Shown here piece by piece: positions 46,982-54,602 of a stretch of DNA of 64,000 nucleotides. Position numbers and translations under genes: made by a program. Source of the DNA: JACDAL01 sp963849115 (GTDB lineage Bacteria > Actinomycetota > CADDZG01 > WHSQ01); contig CAWKGK010000009.1 of assembly GCA_963849115.1 (NCBI GenBank), forward strand, positions 1,054,001-1,118,000, written 5' to 3'. The notes below the pieces were generated by a model. It worked only from the letters and a program-made list of their open reading frames with translations. It did not search any database and was not told the DNA's origin. Numbering within the stretch: the stretch's first letter is position 1; each line of letters starts with the position of its first letter.

Positions 46982-47173
46982 CTTGCCGGACAAGGGGCAG
47001 GCTCGGCTCCACGCTCGCCGACCACAACGGGCAAGATCGAAACTCGCTGTCCGCCTCCCCGAGACGCGCCTGCCCCTCCCTCGGCTGCTTTGAGTCTGGT
47101 CCCGCAACGGTTAAAGCACAACCCAGAGCGCGAAATAATCATTCTTCGCGCCCTAGTTCGCGCTCTAGATCGA
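46982..47173 (+). repeat. Dispersed repeat, copy A
   Basis: Starts CTTGCCGGACAAGGGGCAGG and ends near CGCCCTAGTTCG-CGCTCTAGAT. Matches 48901-49055 at most positions, with about 35 extra bases after the first 27. AGGGGCAGGC can pair with GCCTGCCCCT inside the repeat. The remainder of 46877-47324 shows no gene. Confidence 0.8.
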
Positions 47174-47324
47174 GGGGAACTTTGGCCGGGGACCCGCCCT
47201 TTCCGGGCAGGCGCGATGCAGCGCACCTCATGACGACCAATCCGATAAGCGTGTGGGGACCGAATAACACCCGATAGGCACGATTGGGCTGGGAGCCCAG
47301 AGGTTCTAGACGAGGAGAGTGTGA

Positions 47325-47996
47325 ATGAAGCTAGCTGGTAAGAGCATGAGGACGTGGTCCTTAGTCGCGATGGCGGCGTTAGTGGCATTGGTCGTATTGC
47401 CTCTCGCCGCGCAAGCGGGTTGGGGAGAAAGAGAATTTGATGCGGACTTGAAGCCGGTGCCGCATAAGCCCGAGGCCGTGGGCGGCTCCCACGTCACCGG
47501 TGATGTCGACTTCGAAGTCAAGGGCCGGAAGGTTACTGTCGAGGTCGAGGCGCAGGGCCTCGCGCCCAAACTCGTCCATGCCCAGCACATTCACGGTGTT
47601 GGTGACAGCGAGTGCCCCACCAAAGAAGCACGCAATGATCGGAAGGACGACGGAATCATCGACACCAGCGAAGGGCTGCCCGACTACGGACCCATCACCG
47701 TCTCGCTTACCACCACAGGTGACACCAGCCCAGCCAGCGGTCTGGCGGTGGACAGGTTCCCCGTAGCCAACAAGAGCGGCGAGCTCGACTACGAGCGCAC
47801 GTTCACGATCGGCAAGAACTTCCCTGGCGAGATTGCCCGGAACCTAGAGGACTTCCAGGTAGTCGTGCACGGTATCGACGCCAACGAAAATGACATGTAC
47901 GACTTCGGCAGTCTCGGTAAGTCGGATCTCGACCCCAGTCTGCCGCAGGAGGCCACGATCCCAGCAACCTGTGGGGTCACAAGTCACGACCACTAG
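47325..47996 (+). CDS. Secreted CHRD-like domain protein
   Basis: 223 residues, ATG behind CGAGGAGAGTG. A signal peptide ending near PLAAQAG is followed by one beta-rich domain with the CHRD-type histidine motif LVHAQHIHGVG and a VTVEVEAQGLAPKL strand. A long acidic C-terminal half ends TCGVTSHDH. CHRD domains are extracellular and may bind metal through their histidines, but the function is not established. A terminator follows directly. Confidence 0.75.
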   Translation: MKLAGKSMRTWSLVAMAALVALVVLPLAAQAGWGEREFDADLKPVPHKPEAVGGSHVTGDVDFEVKGRKVTVEVEAQGLAPKLVHAQHIHGVGDSECPTKEARNDRKDDGIIDTSEGLPDYGPITVSLTTTGDTSPASGLAVDRFPVANKSGELDYERTFTIGKNFPGEIARNLEDFQVVVHGIDANENDMYDFGSLGKSDLDPSLPQEATIPATCGVTSHDH

Positions 47997-48022
47997 TTCC
48001 ACTTCCTAAAAGGACCACAAAG

Positions 48023-48055
48023 GAAGCGGCCCGCACGACTGGGGCCGCTTCTTTG
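48023..48055 (+). terminator. Intrinsic terminator after the CHRD-like gene
   Basis: GAAGCGGCCC (48023-48032) pairs with GGGCCGCTTC (48042-48051) and is followed by TTTGATTTC. Confidence 0.85.
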
Positions 48056-48204
48056 ATTTCGACGGCTCGAGCTCGCAGCACCTTCGAGCAGTCGGCGGCA
48101 TCCCGGAAGCGTTCTCTTTCAGTCGGTCACCGGTCACGCAAGGGGCCTTCCGGTTTCCGGAATGCCGAGCATCCCAGGACCGGCTCGGTCACGAGAACGA
48201 TATC

Positions 48205-48282
48205 TGGTGGTGCTCCTGTCCGGCTAAGGGCCGCTGCTGCCACCTGACGGCTCTGAAGCGGGTTGTGGTGAGGCCTGGGGTC
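48205..48282 (+). pseudogene. SWIM-like zinc-finger fragment, copy 1
   Basis: In frame it codes for WWCSCPAKGRCCHLTALKRV followed by VVRPG. The Cys-x-Cys-x5-Cys-x-His pattern resembles a SWIM zinc finger. There is no start codon or surrounding domain. Two further copies lie at 49074 and 53384. Confidence 0.45.
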
Positions 48283-48313
48283 GAGAGGTTGCGGTGAAAC
48301 TTGGTCGAGACAC

Positions 48314-48772
48314 TCAAGATGGACCGTCCGGTGGAGTGATAACTCCCAGCTGGATCATTGCCTTCAGGTCCTCTCTCACCGCCCAATGCTCTGCAATGAG
48401 ACCGCCCTCGATCCGGAAGATGTGGACGTGCTGGTACCTCCAAGAACGGCCCGTGGGCTCCAGTCCTACGAATGCGCCATCCTGTTCACCTGTCATCTCT
48501 ACTCGAGCCATCACCTTGTTGCCCTCGGCGATAAGGTCAAGGATCTCTACTTTGAGGTTCGAGAATCCCCGCCGGAGCCATTCGAAGGTTCCTTGAACCT
48601 CACGAGGCCCAAAGGGGACGCCCTCTTTCGGCCACTCCGACAGGTCGAAGGCGGATTTAGCGTGGTTGCGACCCTCCGGATGGTGAACTTCATCGAGAAG
48701 TTGGTAGTCCTGGTGATTCAACGCTTGAAAGTGGAATCGCACCAGTTGCTTGTTGGCTTCAAGGTGTCCCAC
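48314..48772 (-). CDS. SnoaL-like / ester-cyclase-type protein
   Basis: 152 residues from GTG 48772 with TAGGAGGAGG upstream. The sequence (NKQLVRFHFQALNHQDYQLLDEVHHPEGRNH, then AEGNKVMARVEMTGEQDGAF, then HVHIFRIEGGLIAEHWAVRED) is the SnoaL/NTF2-like cone fold typical of ester cyclases and small-ligand isomerases. Substrate unknown. Confidence 0.85.
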   Translation of the reverse strand: MGHLEANKQLVRFHFQALNHQDYQLLDEVHHPEGRNHAKSAFDLSEWPKEGVPFGPREVQGTFEWLRRGFSNLKVEILDLIAEGNKVMARVEMTGEQDGAFVGLEPTGRSWRYQHVHIFRIEGGLIAEHWAVREDLKAMIQLGVITPPDGPS

Positions 48773-48900
48773 GGTTGTCCTCCTCCTAAGCGACGTCGGT
48801 ATCCACGGGGGCTCCATTTTCCAGCTTTGAACCCCACGAAAGACCGTCTTTCGCCGCCGAATTACGCGCAGGACAAGTTTTCCCAATTTGTGTCGGCGCA

Positions 48901-49055
48901 CTTGCCGGACAAGGGGCAGGCTCGGACTCGGCGTCCGCCCCCCCGAGACGCGCCTGCCCCTCCCTCGGCTGCTCGAAGTCTGGTCCCACAACGTCTCAAG
49001 CGCAACCCAGAGCGCGAATAATCATTCTTCGCGCCCTAGTTCGCCGCTCTAGATT
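48901..49055 (+). repeat. Dispersed repeat, copy B
   Basis: Second copy of the 46982-47173 repeat in the same orientation. Copies A and B flank the CHRD-like and first SnoaL-like genes. The rest of 48773-49355 contains the SWIM-like fragment and no other gene. Confidence 0.8.
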
Positions 49056-49073
49056 GAGAGAGCGACCGCCGGC

Positions 49074-49150
49074 ATGTGGGGCTGCTCATGCCCTGCTAAG
49101 CAACGTTGCGCGCACCTAGTCGCTCTCAAGAGGGTTGTGAGCCGGGCGAA
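49074..49150 (+). pseudogene. SWIM-like zinc-finger fragment, copy 2
   Basis: Codes for MWGCSCPAKQRCAHLVALKR and VVSRAKG, nearly the same as copies 1 and 3. It starts 18 bases after repeat copy B. The frame stays open to 49271 but the rest has no recognisable domain. Confidence 0.45.
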
Positions 49151-49355
49151 GGGTTCGTGGAGGACGACAACAAGCCGGCCCTGGTCCGCAACAACACAGA
49201 CCAAGAAGCCGTCGTGTACGCGGCGTTCGTCGCTCCCTCGAGCACTCGGCGGAGGGTTTGCGCATCGATGATCCGCAGCCTGAGGACTGCTCGAAGAAGC
49301 AATTCGGTTGTCGGTCAGGGGAAGGGAAGCGGCTCCCTCCCCTTGACCGCCCCTC

Positions 49356-49784
49356 TTACTCCGTACCTTCCATCAGCCCGAGCTGACCGAGAAACTCCAT
49401 CTGGTCGAAGTAGAACCGGTGGCTGGTGATGACCCCATTTTCGACTGTCGCGATATCGCAAGCGCGTACCCGCACGGATTTGCCGGTCGCAGGAATAGTT
49501 TCCCCCGTGGGGCCCTGTAGGGGTCCAGTATTTGTACCCGCAAAGTAGCCTTCGTCGATCGCGGTATTGCCTGACTCATATTCGTTCACAGGCTCATACT
49601 TGGCGTCCGGAAAGGCATCAGTAAGCTCCCTCGACCACACGACAATGTTGTCCCTGCCGGTAACCTCTCCTTTATCAGGCGTGACAGCGACGGCATCGGG
49701 AGCGTAAAGCTTCCCCCCCGTGTCCCACTCCCCACTGAAGAAGGCGTCCGTAACTCGGTTCATGGCGTCTCGGGCTTCACCCAT
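49356..49784 (-). CDS. SnoaL-like polyketide-cyclase family protein
   Basis: 142 residues from ATG 49784 with AAAGGAGGAGG upstream. MNRVTDAFFSGEWDTGGKLYAPDAVAVTPDKGEVTGRDNIV and the C-terminal VENGVITSHRFYFDQMEFLGQLGL fit the NTF2-like fold. Distinct from the SnoaL-like protein at 48314. Substrate unknown. Confidence 0.85.
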   Translation of the reverse strand: MGEARDAMNRVTDAFFSGEWDTGGKLYAPDAVAVTPDKGEVTGRDNIVVWSRELTDAFPDAKYEPVNEYESGNTAIDEGYFAGTNTGPLQGPTGETIPATGKSVRVRACDIATVENGVITSHRFYFDQMEFLGQLGLMEGTE

Positions 49785-50133
49785 CGTCCCCTCCTCCTTT
49801 GCCTGTTCCGGTATAAGACAGCATCCGCCAGAAAGGGTCGGCCTACAAGTGGTAACTTCTCCCAGCCAGGAGATTGGGGAGTCAGGGCCTCTGGGGTGGG
49901 GGGCTAGTGTTTCCGGCGGGACCGCGCACGATAGGACCGTATGACCGAGGCGGGAGTGCTCGAAGCATCCCGGAGACGCTCCAAGAAGTGATTCAGAGCC
50001 CGGCGTCAACGTCACCGTCAGCGAGTGTTTTTCCAAACGCTCCTTCACTCGTAACCGGAACCAAGGTGGAGTAGGCGAGTTGTTTTCGAACCTTCTTTTC
50101 TCGCTGCTGATTCCACGTGCGCCAGGCCTTTAT
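49785..50133. other. Intergenic DNA with a phage gene fragment
   Basis: At 49941-49991 a short + strand frame codes for MTEAGVLEASRRRSKK, the C-terminus of a protein like the one at 43892-44110. No other coding signal is seen before the hairpins at 50134. Confidence 0.6.
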
Positions 50134-50216
50134 CGCGCGGGGGCCTTATCCGCCCCCTTTGCGCGACGCGACGACACCGCGGGGGATTTTTGCCTTCTCT
50201 AACCCCCGCGGTGTCG
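50134..50216 (-). terminator. Pair of strong hairpins between opposing regions
   Basis: CGACACCGCGGGGG (50172-50185) pairs perfectly with 50203-50216 around a T-rich loop. An adjacent GGGGGC/GCCCCC hairpin covers about 50136-50167. They lie downstream of the minus-strand cupin gene, 120 bases past its stop. Confidence 0.65.
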
Positions 50217-50336
50217 CTCGCCCACCTCGGCAACGTTCCCTTTCCCCCGGGCACTCCTAGTAGATCCTCGTAGAGCTGTAGCAGGCGAACGCTAGAAATG
50301 CGGCGCACGCTTCAGGCTTGCTCGTCGGGCAGTCCG

Positions 50337-50699
50337 CTAACCCTTTCCGTACGTCTGCACGGTCTTCGCTTCGAATTCGTACCCAACGACTGGTTCGTCC
50401 CCAGCCACCCATGCATCATGACCCGGCTCGATGACATAGGCGTCGCCAGCGACAAGATCGAACTCGGTACCGTCGTCATGTACCACGTGCAGCGTTCCTG
50501 AGATGAGGGTCCCAACATGCCGTGCCTGACACCTCTCAGTCCCAACGATGGGTTTGATGCTTTCGGCCCATTTCCAGCCTGGTTGGGCTGTCATGCGGCC
50601 TGCGGTCATTCCACCGAGATTCACGGCCTCAAGCCGCATCTTCTCAGGTGTGCGTGTTTCATCGGGCGAGTCGAAGCTGCCCTTTTCGATACCGGCCAT
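50337..50699 (-). CDS. Cupin-domain protein
   Basis: 120 residues. The single cupin barrel is seen in ARHVGTLISGTLHVVHDDGTEFDLVAGDAYVIEPGHDAWVAGDEP, with one metal-ligand His in the first motif region and one near PGHDAW. Its ATG overlaps the stop of the DUF4242 gene (TAATG), so the pair is an operon. Function unknown; may bind metal or a small molecule. Confidence 0.88.
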   Translation of the reverse strand: MAGIEKGSFDSPDETRTPEKMRLEAVNLGGMTAGRMTAQPGWKWAESIKPIVGTERCQARHVGTLISGTLHVVHDDGTEFDLVAGDAYVIEPGHDAWVAGDEPVVGYEFEAKTVQTYGKG

Positions 50700-50950
50700 T
50701 AGCCCTGCTCAACCGGATAAATCTCGTCTGCTACGAGCCCGTGCGCCTCTCGGTGAACGGTGTGAGCAGTCTCGGCGTCGGGCGCATCGACGAGGCAAAA
50801 GACCTTGCCCGCCTTGTCGTCGACCCAATAGTTGAGATATTTCACACCGTACTTCTCCTGAGTCTCCAGGTCCGCCTGGTGAGCGCCGGCTACGTCCTTG
50901 GCCGTTGCTCCCTCCGGGAGCGTGTTGTGCACATCCATGAACAAAGGCAC
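50699..50950 (-). CDS. DUF4242 / SCO4226-like protein
   Basis: 83 residues from GTG 50950 with GAGGAGG upstream. MPLFMDVHNTLPEGATAKDV, AHQADLETQEKYGVKYLNYWVDDKAGKVFCLVDAPDAE and VHREAHGLVADEI match the family whose Streptomyces member SCO4226 binds nickel. A small ferredoxin-like dimer is expected. Cotranscribed with the cupin gene. Confidence 0.85.
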   Translation of the reverse strand: MPLFMDVHNTLPEGATAKDVAGAHQADLETQEKYGVKYLNYWVDDKAGKVFCLVDAPDAETAHTVHREAHGLVADEIYPVEQG

Positions 50951-51127
50951 GGCTCATCCTCCTCTGTCGATTTCCCCGGCGGGGAAAACCCTCCAGACGA
51001 TACAGGTAAACCGCTTTGTAAGGGGTGGGGTCCCTTGCAGAGCAACGAGTTCGAGCTCCGCTACCGAGCCTCGGAGCGCCGGACGTAATCCAAGGCGAGT
51101 GGCTAGCTCTCCACTACGGTTTGAGGG

Positions 51128-51591
51128 ATGCTGGCTCAACTGCCTTGGGTGCGGCTGTCGATTGCCGTAAGCGAACTACTCGCCCCCGACTGGGCGCAGG
51201 ATGCGGCTTGCAAGGATCTCGAGCCCGAAGAGGCGGACGCCGCCTTCTTCCCCCAGCGAGGGGGAAGCTCTAAGGCGGGCCGTGCCTTCTGTCGTAGGTG
51301 CCCTGTAGCCTCGAGTGTCTAGAACTGGCCTTGGCTCGAAAAGAGGCTTTCGGCATTTGGGGTGGCACCTCGGAGAAGCAGCGCCGAGTCCTGAGACGAG
51401 AAAGGAAGACCCCCGGAAGCAGAGGTCTCCCAAACTCTGTGACTGCGGGGCACGCGCCGTCGCCCACGGCCTATGCGGGATGCACTATGCCCGTGAGCGC
51501 CGGCTGCAGAAAGCATCGGTCTGGACCGAACGGCGTGCAGCAAACATGCAACAAGAAGTGGCCAAAGCTGGCCATCAGCGTCCATCCTTGA
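51128..51591 (+). pseudogene. WhiB-like regulator with two frameshifts
   Basis: The first frame codes for APDWAQDAACKDLEPEEADA, FFPQRGG and AFCRRCPVA, then stops. One base off, from about 51307, the next frame supplies ECLELALARKEAFGIWGGTS. A second shift near 51410 leads to LCDCGARAVAHGLCGMHYARE, a small Cys/His motif. All four iron-sulfur cysteines and the G-I-W-G-G turn are therefore present but in different frames. WhiB proteins are actinobacterial and actinophage transcription factors. It may be a pseudogene of the second element, or carry sequence errors. Confidence 0.8.
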
Positions 51592-51608
51592 CCACCCGCA
51601 AAGCGCCT

Positions 51609-51641
51609 CCTACCTGCGAAACACGCGAAACCGCAGGTAGG
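51609..51641. repeat. Hairpin beside the third att copy
   Basis: CCTACCTGCG (51609-51618) pairs with CGCAGGTAGG (51632-51641), 15 bases before the tRNA fragment. It could be an integrase arm site or a terminator. Confidence 0.45.
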
Positions 51642-51656
51642 CGAACTGGCCTGATT

Positions 51657-51702
51657 TGCCTTCACACGGCAGAGGTCACTGGTTCGATCCCAGTACCGCC
51701 CA
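51657..51702 (+). repeat. tRNA-Val 3'-half copy (outer att site)
   Basis: TGCCTTCACACGGCAGAGGT through to ACCGCCCA is identical to the 3' half of the intact tRNA over 46 bases. It marks the right end of the stacked elements. Confidence 0.9.
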
Positions 51703-51897
51703 TTTCCGTAGGTGCAGGTCACAGGCCCTTTTGGGGCGTCAAGGAAGGGTGAACGTCCGTTCACCAAATCGCCTCCACAATGCCCACCGAGATTTTCGGC
51801 GGATGCCTCTGCCGCCCCCCTTCGTGGAAGTGAAGGGCTCAGGTCGCGCCACATGACGTCGATAAATGGGTGACGGTCCCTCCACAGGGGTGTTCTG

Positions 51898-53280
51898 ATG
51901 AAGTCGAAGGAGTCGTTCACGATGAGTGCTCGCCAATCACCCTCCGGGGTGGAAGAGAGCACCAGGCCACCTCGCCATTCGAGATCGCTGGCGCGACGTC
52001 TCATCCTGGCCCTTACCGCGATGCTGCTGCCGGTTGTGGCCGTGGCAGGTGCCGGTGTGCTCACTTTTCGGTCTTCAGTCGCGGCACTCGAAGATTTCCG
52101 TGATGAAACGGTCGGCGAGTCCAAACCCATCGAAAGCGTCAGGGAATTGCTTGTCCGCGCTGACGATCTGGGCGAAGCTTACGTTGAGAAGCATGACCGG
52201 GTAATGGGTAGGCGATTCAAGAAGCTAAGCATCAAGATCGATCGCGGCTTCGTTACACTGGCGACTCTCAGCTCACTACAGGAACGCCAGGTGGCAGCCG
52301 CAGCCCGTGCTCGATGGGAGGAAGCCTTCGCGGCTGCCAATAGGGCAGCTTCGGTTCCTGCCGGGCAATACCGTGACAACGACCTTGATGACTTCCACGA
52401 CCTAATCGATCAGGCGGGATCGCTGGTAGCGGACGCGTATTCCCTCAACTTGAACCAGGTAGCCGACGAGATCTCGTCCGTGCAACAACGGGAGCGGCGG
52501 CAGTTGTGGACAGCTCTTGCGATTCTCGTCATCAGCTCGATAGCGGCTGGTCTGCTGGGTCGGCGAGTGTATCGGTCGATTACGACCCCACTGGCCTTGC
52601 TGGAAAGGGCGGCTTCCCAGTTCGGCTCGGATGAGCTTTCGCACCGGATCTCTGTAACGGGCGACGACGAGCTCGCTCGTGTGAGCCGTGCCTTCAACGA
52701 CATGGCCGGCAAGCTTCAGCGCAGCACGGATGAATTGCACTCTCAAGCCCGGCACGACCCCCTAACCGGGCTTCCCAACAGGACCCTATTCATAGAGCGG
52801 ATGGGACACGCGATAGCGCGCTCTGACCGGAGTGGCACGCACTTCTCTGTTCTGTACCTCGATCTCGACGGGTTTAAGGCAGTCAATGACACCTATGGGC
52901 ATGAGGCAGGTGACGAGTTGCTAGTGACGGTCTCCGAACGTCTGAGAGGATCGTTGCGTGCCGAAGACACTGCAGCCCGCCTTGGTGGTGACGAGTTCGC
53001 AGTCTTGCTGGAAGGAGCCGGTTTGAGTGGAGCCATTCAAACAGCTCGGCGCCTCACCCAGACCTTCAGCACCACTTGGCCTATTACGGCGGCCGAAGTA
53101 CCGATCGCTTTCAGCATCGGAGTTGCGATCCGGCAGGGCGGTGAGGGGCTCGATCAACTTCTGCGTCAGGCCGATGCGGCCATGTACGCAGCCAAGGCTG
53201 CAGGCAGAGGGCAGTGGCGGGTCTTCGGGCGGGACTTGGATGCGGATGTCGTCACAACCGCAGGCATTGAGAAGGCATAG
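51898..53280 (+). CDS. Membrane diguanylate cyclase with HAMP domain
   Basis: 460 residues: membrane helix near 35-57, an extracytoplasmic four-helix-type region, a second helix near 203-222, a HAMP domain (TPLALLERAASQFGSDELSHRI), and a GGDEF domain. The signature RLGGDEFAVLL is intact with an RxxD site five residues before it (RAED). No EAL domain. It should make c-di-GMP in response to an external signal. It lies just outside the right att copy and is the second cyclase in the window. Confidence 0.93.
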   Translation: MKSKESFTMSARQSPSGVEESTRPPRHSRSLARRLILALTAMLLPVVAVAGAGVLTFRSSVAALEDFRDETVGESKPIESVRELLVRADDLGEAYVEKHDRVMGRRFKKLSIKIDRGFVTLATLSSLQERQVAAAARARWEEAFAAANRAASVPAGQYRDNDLDDFHDLIDQAGSLVADAYSLNLNQVADEISSVQQRERRQLWTALAILVISSIAAGLLGRRVYRSITTPLALLERAASQFGSDELSHRISVTGDDELARVSRAFNDMAGKLQRSTDELHSQARHDPLTGLPNRTLFIERMGHAIARSDRSGTHFSVLYLDLDGFKAVNDTYGHEAGDELLVTVSERLRGSLRAEDTAARLGGDEFAVLLEGAGLSGAIQTARRLTQTFSTTWPITAAEVPIAFSIGVAIRQGGEGLDQLLRQADAAMYAAKAAGRGQWRVFGRDLDADVVTTAGIEKA

Positions 53281-53383
53281 AGCCGGGCCGAACAATCGAT
53301 CCCAGACTTCTCCGGACCCGTCTCTTTGGACCACATTTGAGCGCCGCCTTCTCCAAGCATCCTAGTCAAGGGCCCGCAGGCGG

Positions 53384-53452
53384 AGCTGCTCATTGCCCGG
53401 CTAAGCAGCGATGCGCCCACCTGGTCGCTCTGAAGAGGGTCGTGACGCGGCG
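53384..53452 (+). pseudogene. SWIM-like zinc-finger fragment, copy 3
   Basis: Codes for CPAKQRCAHLVALKRVVTRR; a one-base insertion separates the first Cys-Ser from this segment. It lies outside the tRNA island, so the family is not confined to the element. Confidence 0.45.
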
Positions 53453-53558
53453 AGGATCCGCCCTATCCCTCTCCACGAGGCCAATGAACTGCAAGACTTA
53501 GCCGGATAGGCTCGATGATGCCAGTCAGTGCCACGTTATTCGAGAGAGGAGTGGGGGA

Positions 53559-53987
53559 GTGGCCGAGAGTGAACTGTTTGACAAGGGGTTTGAAGTGCGA
53601 CGGGAAGTTCTGGGGGCGGACTACGTGGACGCCAATCTCGCCGAGGCAGACGACTTCATGATGGCATTCCAACGGGTCGTCACCGAGTGGGCGTGGGGCT
53701 ATGCGTGGAGTAACCCGGGACTTGATCACAGGACACGAAGCATCTTGAACCTCGGATTGCTGACGGCGCTGGGGCGCTTCGAGGAACTCGGAATCTACGT
53801 AAAAGGCGCGTTGGCGAGTGGAGTTACAGTGCCCGAGATAAGGGATGCTCTCGTTCACGCCACTGTCTATTGTGGGACACCCGCGGGGAGGCATGCCTTC
53901 CAGGCAGCGCACGAGGCCTTAAAGGCGGCGGGTGCCTTGACAACTCCGGCCGACGATCAGGGTAGCCCCGACGAAGCCAGGCGATGA
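53559..53987 (+). CDS. Carboxymuconolactone decarboxylase family (PcaC-like) protein
   Basis: 142 residues with a GTG start behind GAGAGGAGTGG. FQRVVTEWAWGYAWSNPGLDHRTRSILNLGLLTALGR and VHATVYCGTPAGRHAFQAAHEAL match gamma-carboxymuconolactone decarboxylase. No other protocatechuate-pathway gene is nearby, so the substrate may differ. Confidence 0.9.
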   Translation: MAESELFDKGFEVRREVLGADYVDANLAEADDFMMAFQRVVTEWAWGYAWSNPGLDHRTRSILNLGLLTALGRFEELGIYVKGALASGVTVPEIRDALVHATVYCGTPAGRHAFQAAHEALKAAGALTTPADDQGSPDEARR

Positions 53988-54120
53988 CGCTTCGCCTTTG
54001 GCGAGCGTCCACGGTTGAGCGGCAGGCCAATCTCGGCGACCCGCTCGCTGGATTCGTGGTCGGCCAGCTGCATGAGGCCACAACAGGCATGAAGAGCGAG
54101 AATGTGGCCGGCTGCACGCG

Positions 54121-54393
54121 TTAGGCGTGCTCGACCACCTCGCCGATTTCAACACTGTTGATCGTGACCGCATTACCCGGTGGCGGGTTGGCCTTGAGTT
54201 GCTCGGCCCCTGCTTGCGCTGCTTCTTCGGATTCAAAGATGATCATTGAGGTGCCGCTGGTTTCGCCGAGCCTGACCCAGTGAGCCGTGACGAAACCCGG
54301 GGCCTGCCTAAAGCGCGGTATGGCTTCCTGCCTTAGGAAGTTCCTTGCCTGCTCGAAGTCGTTAATCGTGGCCTTCACTACCACCCCATGCAT
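54121..54393 (-). CDS. Antibiotic-biosynthesis-monooxygenase-like (ABM) small protein
   Basis: 90 residues, ATG behind AAGGGGGAAC. MHGVVVKATINDFEQARNFL, PGFVTAHWVRLGETSGTSMIIFESEEAAQ fits a dimeric alpha-beta barrel of the ABM/stress-responsive type. Function unknown. Confidence 0.75.
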   Translation of the reverse strand: MHGVVVKATINDFEQARNFLRQEAIPRFRQAPGFVTAHWVRLGETSGTSMIIFESEEAAQAGAEQLKANPPPGNAVTINSVEIGEVVEHA

Positions 54394-54602
54394 GAAATGT
54401 TCCCCCTTCTGCGCAGCGAGATTTCGAGAATCCTATCCTATTCAGGCCGCAGACCTAGCCTCGCAAAATCGTTGCGACGGGTGGCCTTGAGGCCCGGCTG
54501 GTACGTCGCCCGCGTCGTCAACCGACTCGACCGGTGACGATCGCCGAAGCGTTGGTCAGGTCCTTAAGAACTCCTAACAGATTGATCTTGGAAGCCGGTG
54601 CG

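Larger units (their letters stand above)
42833..51702. mobile_element. Stacked, degraded integrative elements at tRNA-Val
   Basis: The intact tRNA (attL) is followed by 3'-half copies at 46126-46171 and 51657-51702, giving two adjoining segments of 3.2 and 5.5 kb. After the first two copies lies the same 76-base stretch (42921-42996 and 46182-46257), the 3' end of an integrase gene on the minus strand. Phage capsid-region genes or fragments occur in both segments. Base composition is visibly lower in GC than the flanks. No complete integrase remains, so mobility has been lost or depends on help in trans. Confidence 0.8.

Noticed and set aside
51471..52130. Minus-strand frame with a WDRTSDLC-type stretch
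   Set aside because: This stretch comes from DNA around the tRNA-Val fragment read backwards and overlaps the start of the diguanylate cyclase gene. It is a known kind of spurious ORF.
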